Origin: Phytophthora sp. 'mugwort'
Taxonomy: Eukaryota; Oomycota; Peronosporomycetes; Peronosporales; Peronosporaceae
Direction: 5' to 3'
DNA length: 64,000 bases
Assembly: GCA_033558025.1 (NCBI GenBank)
Contig: JAUCEF010000007.1
Location: forward strand, 9,982,001-10,046,000
The translations under genes and the position numbers were made by a program. Numbering within the stretch: the first letter of the stretch is position 1; every line of letters starts with the position of its first letter. The notes below the pieces were generated by a model, which was given only the letters and a program-made list of their open reading frames with translations, was not told where the DNA came from and made no database searches. Positions 12,216-23,079 of this stretch are shown in pieces.

Positions 12216-13507
12216 CATGCGTCCGTTGATTGTTTGCTGCGTAGCATAACACAACAGGACAGAGACAATCGCAGTTCCCCTAACTTAGTTCAATTCAGTC
12301 TTAATTTCGCCTCCTAGCCCAAAGGCACGATAATTTCGAACTTAGAGCTGAATGCTCTGTAATAACCTTTCAGGCAACACCATACCAAGTCTTTTCAGTA
12401 CAAATCGATTGGTCGGGAACATGAGCTCAAGGAAAACCGCTGGGCAACCCGAAGACGAATCACCAAACCTCCGAAAATAGCATCCTCCACGGATGAGTAC
12501 TACAGAGCGGCGCTCAATTTCTGAGAATGACGGAGTCTATTCCTGAGCAACAACAGTACCAGGCGAGGCCTCCACCGCAAGCTCAGGTTCAGCAATGCCG
12601 ACTCGGCTGGAAGCACCAGCGACGCATGCACAGCAGACACCGGTAGGGCAAGCGCCGGCGGGGCAATCGCCGATTGGGCAAACGTGAGCCTTCACCAGCT
12701 GCCCTGCGGCTAGTAAACATATTCTCGATACAGCAACAAGCGATCACCACCAACCAGCAAGTCTTTAGAGGGTGTTTTCATTCGGGGGCAGGTTAACTGG
12801 GACAACATTATCGATCAATCATATCCCGGTATCTTGCCTTAGCTGCCCTGAGCGTTTTGGCCAGAACGGCTTGGCCAACTTCGGCAAATTAATCCGTGCC
12901 AAATTCGATTGTTGTTGTTGTTTTGGAAGACTAGTTGTCACCAGTCGCAAATCCACTGGCTTGGCCTTTGGAGAGAGGGATGGAGGGCACGCCTAAGGAG
13001 CTTCGTGCTTTGTTAGGTGACCCAATACCAGCTATCAGCTCGCCACCCTTGTAGCACAAATGCCACATGCGCCAGATGGCCCCACACGGCTGACATATTT
13101 TGCATCGAATTGCACGAGTCACCTACTCAGGTCCATTTCCAAGGTCATAACTAGACCCCGACAAGAAGTCTAAACTGACTGCGGAAGAAGAACGTTGATA
13201 TTTCTTACCACGAACGAAGTTATTCATTTCCAGCGTTATATCTGCGTTTCCTGTTGACGATCAAGCTACTCAAGCTAAGGTTAAAAAAGTAACAATCCAA
13301 GACTATTTTTTCTACTCTGCGAGACGGAATGTGAACGCATGTGTCTATCAATTATGTATGCGAACGCTTACTAATCGTTCATCAGTTCGGTGGAAAAAAA
13401 AAGACGAGGACTACAACTGAGAGCTAGTTGCAGCTGCATTCCTACCTGGAGCGCAGCAAAATGCCGTGATCGTCTAAAGACACTCGTCAAGCGGTACAGG
13501 GTATGCA
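12216..13507. other. Unassigned repeat-like sequence
   Basis: No intact gene. Between 12580 and 12690 there is a Gln/Ala/Pro-rich stretch with imperfect repeats of CAAGCGCCGGCGGGG-like units, which could be decayed gag of an LTR element. No domain was recognised, and stops interrupt every frame. Confidence 0.3.
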
Positions 13508-13807
13508 TTGCTCTTTGACCTAACCAGCTTAATTTTAATGTTAACGAATTGTCAATGCTTTTCATTTCCCGAAATGATTAAAGAGATTTACACAAGCATT
13601 TCTTACAACAACCGACAATCGCAAGGGTCCAAATATCCTGTGTATTGGGATCTACTTGTTGACTACTTGGCTCGATTTCCTGGTTTGCGTGGCCTTACCG
13701 TGGGAGGATCCCATGTTGACTCGCCAGAAGCTGTAAGTGGGGGCTTAAGTGACGAATCCTTGAACTCCCGCGCGTCTGTTCTCCCTCCAAGCAAAAAGAA
13801 AAACTAG
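13508..13807 (+). pseudogene. Possible Myb/SANT-like second ORF of a Harbinger element
   Basis: The frame contains SKYPVYWDLLVDYLARFPG and ends in a Lys-rich PPSKKKN tail. This resembles the segment after the Myb/SANT-like domain in proteins that accompany PIF/Harbinger transposases. It lies just downstream of, and convergent with, the Harbinger transposase relic at 14100-15214. The frame opens without a good ATG and no complete DNA-binding domain is visible. The family assignment is inference at low confidence. Confidence 0.3.
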
Positions 13808-14099
13808 TGGTTTGAGCCAGAAAGGATTTTACGCAACACTGTCGCTCGAACTTCCGATTCTATTGAAAGCTTATTGGAATGCTGGGTCGTCGTGAAAACG
13901 CAGCTACTACAGTACAGTACCTGCTGCACAAGGCGAGATTGCTGCGCTCCGATACTATCATCCGTCGATAATGAAGTCGATACTTTCAGATGCAGTTGAT
14001 TGATAGTAGCAGCTTCGAAACTCAAGTCAATAGGCTCTATTAACGAGCGCATATTTGTCGCAAATAATGTTCCTGTTGGTTTCGCCTAAACGTAACACA

Positions 14100-15214
14100 T
14101 TTGTACTTGAATGCTGGATCACCTGAACCACCTCATTTTTTCATTCTGATATGTCCATTTCTTCCCCCGAATTAATAATTTTAGTGTGTCCAAGGCGTTG
14201 CTATCTTGAAGAATGCAAAAATTATGAAGCATGGCGCATGCCCTAATGGCAGTACCGTCAATTTATTCAATGTTGCTTTCTAGTTCACGGCGCAAACTTT
14301 GAAATCTGCCTTTATGAGCCACAAATGCGCACTTACCGACCGACAATCCATGTTCGTGAGTGAGTCAGGTTGTATTGTCGAGGTCAGGAGAAGTTCGAGC
14401 GTCATGCTCGAACGGTGTGAGCAAGTACTCACGAAGCATGTACCCACCATCGCCTAAAACAAATGATGATTGTAGGGTATCACGCTCTTGACATGGCGCT
14501 AATCCAGCTTCCAGACCACGGACGTGCAGCCATTGATGCTGCCTGGTTTAACCTTAAACTATAATCATGGGGATCGATCCTTGAATAGTTTGTTGCTATC
14601 CACAATAGCTTGCGTGTTGTAGGCCGTGAAATGCTTTCTACAGTACCGACCCTAAAAGTTTGCTGGACGCGATCGCTTGATGAGAGCTTCATCACCTCGC
14701 CAAGCACGCGATTAAACCAATAATTTTGAAGTCTTTTACCACCTCATCCCAACCGGCTTCAGTGACCGGGAAGTGGACAAAACGTTTGCGGTCATCGTAA
14801 AGCACACGCCATATTGAGAAATAGGCACGTCCCGTTGGTGTGCTCATTCCAAATCGACCGGAAACGTCGGATAGCAAGCCAAGCGAGCCCAGACAGTGCA
14901 ACGTCAGTGCTAGCTTTATCCCCAGGGACGCTTTGTCCGGTGTTCTTGGGGGCGTGACCATAGTAATTTTCCCAGTAGCGTCGAATGTAGGCAGTCAGAA
15001 TTTCGAAACAGCGGCGAGACATTCGAAACGCCCGGTGGAATGCCTCGTCAGAAGCCGTGTAATTTTCTTCGAAGTAGATGTTGCTGACAGTCAACTCTCT
15101 CAAAGCTTCCTGTATTATGCTCCTGCCATCACCACCCGCTACAGCAGCAACTAGGCGTGATAACAATAACACCAAAGTGACATTGATATCATCGATGTGT
15201 ATTGAACTCGCCAT
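14100..15214 (-). pseudogene. PIF/Harbinger-type transposase relic
   Basis: Read on the minus strand from 15214, the translation shows the N-terminal part (FRMSRRCFEILTAYIRRYW), then LGIKLALTLHCLGSLG, a DDE-region piece YCRKHFTAYNTQAIVDSNKL, and the C-terminal hallmarks LGDGGYMLREYLLTPF and MLHNF. These follow the order of Harbinger transposases (DDE nuclease; cut-and-paste transposition). The segments sit in different frames with at least one stop before YCRKHF, and the expected VDGTLI motif is degraded to GDEALI. The copy is therefore dead. Terminal inverted repeats and target-site duplications were not located. Confidence 0.7.
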
Positions 15215-16229
15215 TAGCGTACAGCGATGCTCTTGTAACGGAGTTGCTGCTGGGCTTGATCATGGTGGCACCGCACTTGCTTCTGGCCTTGGCGGCTGTG
15301 CTTCTGCTGGCGGCACTGCTCTCGCTGGCGGTGGTTGGCGCTCCTCTTGCTGGCGGGTGATGGCGCTGCTTCTTCTTCTGACCCCTGCTGTTTGGTCTTT
15401 TCTTTGTCGCGACACGGTTGTGAGGCAAATTTAATACCCATAAAATTATATTCGTTCTGTCAAATATTTGTTTTTACAATGGAAAGTTACCTCAGTTATA
15501 AGCGCCATCGTCAGAGCGAGACAACAGTGTGTTTAGTTGCCCCCACCACGTGATTTTTCGGTCTCCCTTTTCCACTAGGATTGAGTTCCCCGCAGTGAGT
15601 GCAAATCAAGGTCTTCAAATAGAAAAAACAGCTTTATCGTGCAGCACAGGCGTTTTCCTAATACTACAGCTCGTTTTGTGTTTTTAAGCGCGGTCGCGAA
15701 GAACAGAGTTGCTGGTGCATGACGTGTATAATTGGTGGATGCCCCTTGGTACCAACAGCCTTTCCGTTTCGTTGAAAGTCAGAAACAAAGACACAAAATT
15801 TCAAATGCACCGTACTGTCCAAATACAGTCTCTAGAACAGCGAATGATTCGAATGTGCCAAGAAGAGAAGGTGGCTATGGGGTATACTAATGGCTCTCCG
15901 AGACTAGTATCAGTTGATTCGCCATTACCTAGGTCTGTACACCGTTCACTCTATGTAGGGTGTGACTTGAATATACATAAATCGTTCCCATTGGAGCAAC
16001 CAAGGTATAATTGCCTAATAGTCGGGTACCTCAATTAACCGGACAAGACACAGCTCCGGGTCGAGAATACCCAACAACAACCATCTTAAATGGTTACAAC
16101 AACCCATCTTAAGATTAACAACACAGCAGTAAACTCAGCTTATTCTCACCATTATTAAAACGTCGCGATGCTAGAAGCAGAATGTCGCAGCCTCCAACCA
16201 GTTGTTTCATTGTGGGATCGTTGGCGCTG
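15215..16229. other. Flank between two transposon relics
   Basis: Carries Ala/Gly-rich low-complexity sequence (15240-15420) and a plus-strand frame 15709-16038 that has no recognisable domain. No functional feature could be supported. Confidence 0.35.
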
Positions 16230-17625
16230 CACTGGCTAAATGGAGCTAGGCAAGCCCCTGCACGGATCCAAAGGTCTCTACGGCCGAGCAGTGGACTTCT
16301 TTCCATGCCTGTTTCGCTCGTCTAATCGCCGTGTCAATATGAACAAGGCGTTTGAGTGGTGGAAGAAGCGACAGAACACGTCGGCCCAGCTGGCAGACCA
16401 CAACCGACTAAAGTACTGCGCCGGCCGCCAGCAAATCAGGCACCAGTTCATTGTCAAGGCGTTGGGTGGTCGAGGCCGGCAGATAATGCTCTTTGGGAGT
16501 GATCGGCGTCTCAGACGTGCTGGTGTCAAGTTGACAAATCGGCTGGTTGCAGAGATGGGAGTCATGACAGCACTGCGTCTTCAACGTGCGCTTCACCGTG
16601 AAAGACAAACCGTTTAGCCAGCCTTCTCACGCCTCGCCGCATCCAATACTTCCCGAGCGCTACCCGCGCGTACAGGTGCCACAAGGACAAGAAAAAAAGT
16701 AAGCGACGAAAAGCAGATGGAGATCGACAGATCGGTGGCACGGCATCTAGACAGTAGTTTCATGACGGAGCATTGGACCGAGCGCACCTGCCCAAACATG
16801 GGCGAAGGCTAATTTGTCATTGACCTGGACGACGGCAAGACCCTGGACTTCGTCGGTGCTCAGTCTGTCAAGTACCGCAGTACTGTGTCAGGTATGTGTT
16901 GTATGTGTGTAATAACGTTCTAAAAAATGGGTCTAGTTCTGACATTATCGTATTGATGTCACGCGAAGATCGAGAAGGCGTCTTAATGAGTGCGTTGCTA
17001 AAAAGAGGCAGTGATGCCCATTTTCTTTTTCCCATGCTGATTTGCAAGAACAAGAAGCCCAGCTATCCGATTCTTAACCGGCTCGGCATCGAGGATAGTG
17101 CCTTTATTTAACGGCCGCCTCATGCTACAATGGTTGCAGAGCCGCGCTGTCGGGGAGATACGGAAGCCGTTCAGGCCTGTTAAGATTTTATGGATGGATA
17201 ATTGCCAGCGGGCTATGCGGTAGCGATGTCGGAGATGCGGCCGGCAGCTGCGGACGACTATAAGTCTGTTTCCAGCGGATGCAACAGACCTAGTGCAGCC
17301 AGCAAATCGGGTCCCCATCAATCGCATCAAGGAGCAATGAGGGCGTCTCTTTGAGAGACGGAACACTGAGGCCATCAGAAGGGATGGCTGGAAGGCAAGC
17401 CCGTCGGCGTCGGGAAAGCTGTCCAATCCGGGCAAGAAGTTCTTTTTGGAGCTTGCTGCACAGTGCGTCAAGCTGATCAATAACGAGAAGGACCGCAATG
17501 GGGTCAATCTGGGCGAAGAAGTCGATGATTCAGTGCGGACTGGACGCTCAAAGTGATGGTGCATGGAAGGCGGAGCAGCTTAGCAGAGAGCTAAGGGCAA
17601 TTGTCGAGCTGTACTCGGATTAATT
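16230..17625 (+). pseudogene. Pogo-like DDE transposase relic (plus strand)
   Basis: Fragments in all three forward frames line up in the order of oomycete pogo/jerky-like DDE_1 transposases: the N-terminal piece with KALGGRGRQ and RRLRRAGVKLTNRL (16240-16617), FVIDLDDGKTLDFVGAQSVKYR (about 16810-16880), PMLICKNKKPSYPI (about 17030), WMDNCQ (about 17190), ATDLVQPA (about 17285) and SGKLSNPGKKFFLELAAQ (about 17400). The first catalytic-region Asp/Glu motif is damaged by a stop and several frameshifts separate the pieces. It is a dead copy. Family assignment rests on motif order, known from Phytophthora elements. Confidence 0.65.
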
Positions 17626-18195
17626 TGGTGCGAGACAAGCAGGCTACGACTTTAGTGTCGCTGTAGATGATGCATACATCATTCCTTTTTCGTCGTTGCA
17701 TTAACAAAAGAACTTACATGGCAGTTCCAGATCCCCCGAGGAGGATCCTTCTGTGTTATTTTTGCAGGCAGACCCGAACCAGCGATACTGCGCGTGGACT
17801 TGACGCCGCTAAACTTCTCCACCAATGCCATCGTTTGTCACTGGATAGTCGGACATCTGGCCTCATCGAAAATACCTGATTTAAGCATGCACCAAAACTG
17901 GCTCATGCACTTAAAATAATCGCACCAAAATTATCACATCCAGTCGTTAAGGGTGCGTTCAGTAGCACGCAATATGCAATGTTTTGCTTCTTTTTTACAC
18001 ACGTGTTCGGTCAACCATTATCGTGTTTGATGTTCTATTTCCTTCATCGCCGAATTTGGCAATGTTTCATGATGGATTTGCAATGCTGGTCCTGCGTCCT
18101 CGCAAACCTTATCCGACTGACATGGGCAGCATCCTTCCTGTCTTATAAATTCGCATTAGCGGTTGAATGCCCATTCGCGAATTTCTTTCGTCCTG
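17626..18195. other. No recognised feature
   Basis: AT-richer sequence between two transposon-related relics. A frame at 17979-18314 is only partly explained by the following Myb/SANT-like relic. Nothing else was recognised. Confidence 0.35.
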
Positions 18196-18670
18196 AACAA
18201 TGGTTGGTATTTGAAATGGAGAAGCTGGGGGTGCACTTGTCCAAGTTGTGCTGTCGGAGGCTCGCAAACTGGGGCGTGTTGAAGCTGGATGCTGGATTCA
18301 AGAAGCAGACGTGAACTAGTATTCTGAATCGGCTTAACCAGGCAGTTCAGCAGGCGTTCACAAAAGCGCAGTTGCAGAGTCGGCTCCAACAATTAAAAAA
18401 GGAGTATGCAGTCTATACTGAGTTGATAAGCGACAGTGGCTTTGGTATATGCCCGAGAACAGGGGGGCCGACAGTCCAAATTCCGTCTGGGACGAGTATT
18501 TGTTAAAGCATGCGAAAGCAAAGCAGTTTCGGGAGAAGCCATTGCAGTACTACGACGAGCTCCACGAGATTTTTGGCGGTGTAATTGCTTCAGGATGTCA
18601 TTCGACGGTGAGCGTTGCTGAGGACAATTCGGACATCGACAATTCGCCATCGCGCAGTCCAGGGCTCTAG
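18196..18670 (+). pseudogene. Myb/SANT-like DNA-binding protein relic
   Basis: The forward translation gives FTKAQLQSRLQQLKKEYAVY then TELISDSGFG (about 18357-18450), and after a frameshift near 18460-18490 VWDEYLLKHAKAKQFREKP and YYDELHEIFGGVIASG (18485-18600). This is the layout of plant- and oomycete-type Myb/SANT-like domains (helix-turn-helix, LKKxY, SGFGWD, VWDxY, FRxKPLxYYDxLxxIFG), which usually accompany PIF/Harbinger transposons. The Trp of SGFGWD is replaced by Ile. An in-frame stop near 18313 and the frameshift make it a pseudogene. Confidence 0.6.
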
Positions 18671-18704
18671 ATAACCCAATACTTGCAAGCTGCCCGTGTT
18701 CTCC

Positions 18705-18892
18705 CAGTCCCCAATCAGTACGGATCATCCTGGTAGTACGGTTGCTCCTGGTTTCCCAAGAACGCATGGTCGTTCATGTGCTCCAAGTACTCCAGGTACT
18801 CCGGGACGACCGGGTGCTCCAAGTACTCCCGGTCCTTCTGGTGCTTCAGGTACGCCAAGTCGTCCAGGTCATCCGGGTGCAAACCTGAAATA
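18705..18892 (+). repeat. Short-period repeat encoding Gly-Pro-rich sequence
   Basis: An imperfect 9-base periodicity (GGTxxTCCA-like units) runs through this stretch. In one forward frame it reads as PGAPSTPG-type triplets, in the others as Ser/Tyr-rich strings. It lies just after the Myb/SANT-like relic and may have been its low-complexity tail. There is no signal peptide or flanking domain to support a collagen-like gene. Confidence 0.45.
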
Positions 18893-19267
18893 GTCGTGGC
18901 ATGACTAAATAGTTGCTGAACCATTCAAAGGAGGTGCGCGTCTTGATCAGACTGAAGACCACGATACTGACACACACGACGGGGAAGCAGCAAACAAGAT
19001 GCAGAGCAGTAGTCATCATCAGGGATGTTGGCAACGAAGCACGCAGAGATTCAGGGACAGCTCCGAATCGAGGAATGAAAAGGAACGGCGATCAGGATTT
19101 AAACAAAATGGAAACCATACAGTAATATTACCGGTACATGTATACTTAAGTGGGCGGTAGTGATTATCCACTTATTTGTCAAAAATATTGGCGACGTTTT
19201 CGCTAGGATTGTAATCATATTTGAGAGGGGACCATCAATCAACGAACGGTGCTCCAGTAGCAGCAAG
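18893..19267. other. Upstream region of the SLC25A38-type gene
   Basis: No gene recognised. The frame of the carrier gene is open back to 19160, but those 36 codons are hydrophobic and unlike the family, so they are probably 5' UTR. Confidence 0.4.
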
Positions 19268-20227
19268 ATGGCAGCGACGCCGTCCTTGACGGTGGTGAAG
19301 CTGACCGAGGACCAGCGCCACGCGGATGAGCTCTCGAGCGCCACGCGCAAGACAAAAAAACTCCTGGCGGGCGCGCTGTCGGGTATGATATCGGCATTGG
19401 CCTTCCAGCCGCTGGATGTGCTGCGGACGCACCAGCAGGGCGCGTTCACGGCGCACGCGGAGTTTCCCAAGGCGCCCGCGGGGGCCTCGCGTCTTTCGCT
19501 GCCCGAGACCATCAAGGCATCGCGACCGGCCAATGACCCCGTGGCGAGGCTGCGCTCCATGTGGCGCGGTACGTCGCCCACGCTTGTGCGTGTGGCGGGC
19601 GGTGCCGGGCTCTACTTCGCCACACTTGACCACTGCCTTAACCTGTTCCCGCCCACCGCAGTCAACACGTTCCTGGCCGGAGCCTTTGCGCGTACTTTTG
19701 CAGGCGGCGTCATGTCGCCCTTCACTATTGTCAAGGCCCGGATGGAGTTCCTGCCGCCAGGTACCTTCGACAGCAACTTGCAGGTGGTACGCCAGGTGCT
19801 GCACTACGAAGGCGTACGCGGACTGTACCGTGGCATGGTGCCCACGCTGATCCGGGACGTGCCGTTCTCCGGTCTCTATGTTCTTATCTACACACGTCTG
19901 CGCGACTCGTGGACCGAGAGGTTCTCGCATCTGCCTGTGTATGGCGTGCATTTCTCCAGTGGCGTGGTCGCGGGCGTGCTCGCTACGTCCATAGTCCATC
20001 CGGCTGATGTGGTTAAGACGCGTATGCAGCTCGCCATCATGGTGAATAGCGGGGAAGGTGGCGCTGCATCAGTGCAGAACTCGCTCACGCTGCGACAGAC
20101 GGTGGCCAAGATCTACCGCCACGAGGGCATGCGCGGTTTCGCGAAGGGCATCATTCCGCGTGTGGTAAAGCGAACGCTGTCCACCGCTGTCACGTGGACG
20201 ATCTACGAGCAGTTGTCTCTGAGATAG
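19268..20227 (+). CDS. SLC25A38: Mitochondrial glycine carrier, SLC25A38/Hem25 family
   Basis: An intronless 319-aa member of the mitochondrial carrier family, within the usual 300-320 aa. Family members sit in the inner membrane; SLC25A38/Hem25 imports glycine for haem synthesis. The three-fold repeat is clear: FQPLDVLRTHQQ (repeat 1), SPFTIVKARMEF (repeat 2) and HPADVVKTRMQLA (repeat 3) are the Px[DE]xx[KR] signatures, with WRGTSPTLVR, FSGLYVLIYTR and GMRGFAKGIIPRVVKRTLS matching SLC25A38 specifically. I chose the ATG at 19268 rather than 19160 because it places the first carrier repeat at the family-typical distance from the start. The gene is tail to tail with Twinkle, 248 bp apart. Substrate is inferred from family similarity. 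Confidence 0.88.
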   Translation: MAATPSLTVVKLTEDQRHADELSSATRKTKKLLAGALSGMISALAFQPLDVLRTHQQGAFTAHAEFPKAPAGASRLSLPETIKASRPANDPVARLRSMWRGTSPTLVRVAGGAGLYFATLDHCLNLFPPTAVNTFLAGAFARTFAGGVMSPFTIVKARMEFLPPGTFDSNLQVVRQVLHYEGVRGLYRGMVPTLIRDVPFSGLYVLIYTRLRDSWTERFSHLPVYGVHFSSGVVAGVLATSIVHPADVVKTRMQLAIMVNSGEGGAASVQNSLTLRQTVAKIYRHEGMRGFAKGIIPRVVKRTLSTAVTWTIYEQLSLR

Positions 20228-20475
20228 ATTTGTGAGCGTGACGACTAGACTTTAATGTTAGTGGTGACCAATTGACCACCTACCAACATAGGGAAAGCCG
20301 ACTGACCTTGAGAAGTTGATAGGAATTTTTGTATTAGGAAACAATCCGCACCGCATCGGAGGGCAAGCGCTAGCGCGCGACGTACACGAAGCTCGGCAAG
20401 CTTTGGATTTGCCACAATGCCAATACTCACGTGTTAATGCCACAAGCTTACACCAGTGACCAACTTGAGCAGCAA

Positions 20476-22938
20476 TTACCGCGTGATGATAGGAGTAAAA
20501 GCGGCGAAGGGCTCACCGCTGCCACCACCCGCGCGCGGTCCATTGCCGTTGAGGTCGCTGTCAGGTAAGACTGGTCGTGTGTGACCGAAACTTCCGTTGA
20601 GACCACTGCTGCCATTGTGGTGGTCGTCACCATTGATCATCGGCAAAGAGCTTCCGTTGACCGTGAAACTATAACTACCGTTAAATCCATTCGTGTGTTC
20701 GTGGCGGTTCGGAGTAGCTGAAGCAGGAGCTCCGACATACTGGAATGCCCGTGAGGAGTGATCATCCTTTGGTTCCATCTCCGAGATGGAATTGCTCAGC
20801 GGCTCTAGGTGGAGAGTCTCCTGCGTACGAGAGCTTTTTTGCAGACGCTTCTGAGCAAGCTCCATCTCGGCCTCGAGATCTACAGCGGCAACACCCTCCG
20901 ACATACTTTCCGTTCCGACCTCACGCAGGGAAGCAGAATCCGGGTCAAACTTCAAAGGGATTGATCCTAACGCACCGTCAAAGCGGTTCTTGCGGATATC
21001 CAACTTGGACTCTCCGTGTGTACGCTGCAAGATGAGCACGTTGTCAGCTTCCTGTGTGGCCTTCGCAGTACCGAAAACGGACGACAACGTAAGATCCTGG
21101 TCCTCCTGTTCCTTGCGCGGGTGAATTACAAGCGTGAGATGCACGTTCTTAGCTGAAGCAAACTTACGGAATTTGTCCAGTGCTGCATCCTGGCGCTCAA
21201 ATTTGTCGTAGCCACGACCTTGTCCTGCCATCATGAACTGCACATTGTCCAACAGAATATGCTGTACGTCATAGGCGTACACAGCGTATTCCATAGCGTC
21301 CAAGACTTCATCCACATTCGTACTACCAAAAAAGCGCAAGAAGTACATCGGGAGAGCCTCAAACTGATCAGCCGCTGCTTCAAAAGCTTTCACGTCGCCT
21401 GACAGGTTGCGATGTGCGAGTTGGGTGAGCATCTTATGCATCAGCCGTGTATTCTTAATCTCAAATGAGCCCCACAACGTGCTCACTCCCTGACCGCACA
21501 AGTCTAGCGAAAGTTGACTCAGCAGAGTAGTCTTTCCGCAACCTGTAGGACCCGTCAGCACTGTCACTTCGCCCATGCGATGGCCCTTCATCAGTCTATT
21601 CAGTGACGGGAAAGCGCGTGATTGCACACCACAAGCCTTCAGTGGGTTTACAATTTCTTCATAAACGTCACGGCGGAGTTCCTCGAACGTGGTGATCTGA
21701 CTGTGCGGCATGCGTTCAGCCGCGTTCACGATAGCTGTAAGATCCAGACCGGCCCGAAGGGCATCATTTGCGTCCTTGACAGGAGAGGACGCCGCATTCG
21801 GAGGCATGCGAACAATGTAGCAGCGAGCCATGCCTAGTTTTGCAGCGAATTTCTCAACATTCGATTGTCCCGAGGCATCGTTGTCCATCCAGAGATAAAT
21901 GTGTTTGAATCGCTCGAGCAAAGGCAGCACACTTGGTGGTAGAGATTGACACCCATTGGGCAGCGACACAGCAGCCATACCTGTCGCCTGGTGCACAGCC
22001 ATTGCGTCAAACTCACCCTCGGTAAGCACCAGCTCATCTGCAGCAGTAGGAACCGTGTTCCAGCCAAAGAGACCCCAACTGCCGCCTTTAGGCACAAGCT
22101 GCTGTTTTGCCTTGTCGTCCACAGCACGCAGCTTGAGTCTGACAACATCGTACAAGTTCTTGTCCTCTGTTTCCTGTTTCTTCTTCTCCTCTTGACGCAC
22201 AACTCCCATCGCGTCCATGTCCATCTCCCGAGCCATCCATGGGAACGAGATGCACTGAGCATTGACGCGTTCGCCTGCATCGTGGTCCCAGAACGGCTGT
22301 TCGATTGCACCCACGCAGTACTTCTGCAGCACTTCCTTGGTAAGCCCGCGGATGTCTGTCAGGTACTTGAGCACGGGATCGAACTCCGGCTCGTCCAGCA
22401 GGTTTTTCTGGATCGCCATGGCCTTCTCGTTGTCCAGCGCCTGGATGACCTTCACCTCCACCATCGCTCCCGGTGCTCCAGCATTACTGCCGCCGTACAA
22501 GGCACCGCTCGAGGAGGCGACGCCCACACTACCCTGCAGCTTGCGCTTAAAGTCAAACCAGCTGCCGGCCGCGCCGCAGCGGTGGCACTTGTACACGCCC
22601 TGCGTCTTGTGTACGTACATCTTGAAGAGGTTGTCGGCCTTGCCGTGCGTGGAGTGGCAGAAGGGACAATCGCGCACCACGAAATGCGAGTCCGTCTCGC
22701 GCACGGCCAAGCTCTTGCGGCTCAAGAAGTCGGCCACGTCCTTGGGGTCCTGCATCTGGTAGTGGCGTGATACGAAGGCCTCGGTGACCAGACCGCGGCG
22801 GCTGCTAGTAGAGGAAAGATACATGGGAATGAACGCCCGTGGGACCCCCGAGCGCCGCGCTACGCGGCCTGTAGCCGCCAGGCGATAGAAGGCGCGCATG
22901 TCTTGACCGGAGATCTGAGCCGCTCGCAGTCTTGACAA
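20476..22938 (-). CDS. TWNK: Twinkle-type mitochondrial DNA primase-helicase
   Basis: A single open frame of 820 aa. The N-terminus is Arg/Ser/Ala-rich and lacks acidic residues, as in mitochondrial presequences; the second Met (22899) is an equally plausible start. The primase zinc finger is intact (CPFCHS and CHRCGAAGSW, about 90-122). The TOPRIM fold (about 300-370) keeps TEGEFDAM and WMDNDASGQ. A RecA-like SF4 (DnaB/T7 gp4) helicase follows with Walker A GPTGCGKTT near 462, the SFEIKNTRLMHKML segment, and LLDNVQFMMAGQG as Walker B region. Animal Twinkle has lost the zinc finger; its presence suggests this protein can both prime and unwind mtDNA, as in plants. The C-terminal about 120 aa are Asn/Ser/Gly-rich and likely disordered. 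It shares a 141-bp divergent spacer with the DDX24 gene. Confidence 0.92.
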   Translation of the reverse strand: MSRLRAAQISGQDMRAFYRLAATGRVARRSGVPRAFIPMYLSSTSSRRGLVTEAFVSRHYQMQDPKDVADFLSRKSLAVRETDSHFVVRDCPFCHSTHGKADNLFKMYVHKTQGVYKCHRCGAAGSWFDFKRKLQGSVGVASSSGALYGGSNAGAPGAMVEVKVIQALDNEKAMAIQKNLLDEPEFDPVLKYLTDIRGLTKEVLQKYCVGAIEQPFWDHDAGERVNAQCISFPWMAREMDMDAMGVVRQEEKKKQETEDKNLYDVVRLKLRAVDDKAKQQLVPKGGSWGLFGWNTVPTAADELVLTEGEFDAMAVHQATGMAAVSLPNGCQSLPPSVLPLLERFKHIYLWMDNDASGQSNVEKFAAKLGMARCYIVRMPPNAASSPVKDANDALRAGLDLTAIVNAAERMPHSQITTFEELRRDVYEEIVNPLKACGVQSRAFPSLNRLMKGHRMGEVTVLTGPTGCGKTTLLSQLSLDLCGQGVSTLWGSFEIKNTRLMHKMLTQLAHRNLSGDVKAFEAAADQFEALPMYFLRFFGSTNVDEVLDAMEYAVYAYDVQHILLDNVQFMMAGQGRGYDKFERQDAALDKFRKFASAKNVHLTLVIHPRKEQEDQDLTLSSVFGTAKATQEADNVLILQRTHGESKLDIRKNRFDGALGSIPLKFDPDSASLREVGTESMSEGVAAVDLEAEMELAQKRLQKSSRTQETLHLEPLSNSISEMEPKDDHSSRAFQYVGAPASATPNRHEHTNGFNGSYSFTVNGSSLPMINGDDHHNGSSGLNGSFGHTRPVLPDSDLNGNGPRAGGGSGEPFAAFTPIITR

Positions 22939-23079
22939 TTATGAGCAGCGCTTGTCAATTTGGTGAACACCATTGGTCGTAAGCTTTCAGATGCGACATG
23001 ACGATTGGTTGAAATTCGGCTGGTGGAGACTCGCTGAGTTGATGGTCTCAGTTGCATCACTCAGTGGACAAGTGGAAGC
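22939..23079. promoter_or_regulatory. Candidate bidirectional promoter, Twinkle/DDX24
   Basis: Only 141 bp separate the two divergent start codons. Two CCAAT-type boxes are visible: ACCATTGGTC (about 22968-22978) and ACGATTGGTT (about 22999-23009), both as CCAAT on the minus strand. Such short shared spacers normally contain both promoters. No mapped start sites are available. Confidence 0.5.

Noticed and set aside
18705..18892. Collagen-like PGxPG coding repeat
   Set aside because: The same 9-base periodicity gives other low-complexity strings in the remaining frames, and there is no start, signal peptide or flanking domain.
19235..19999. 254-codon minus-strand frame
   Set aside because: It is the antisense shadow of the GC-rich SLC25A38-type gene.
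21946..22770. 274-codon plus-strand frame rich in His/Leu/Val
   Set aside because: It lies opposite the conserved Twinkle coding sequence and its composition is that expected of an antisense shadow.
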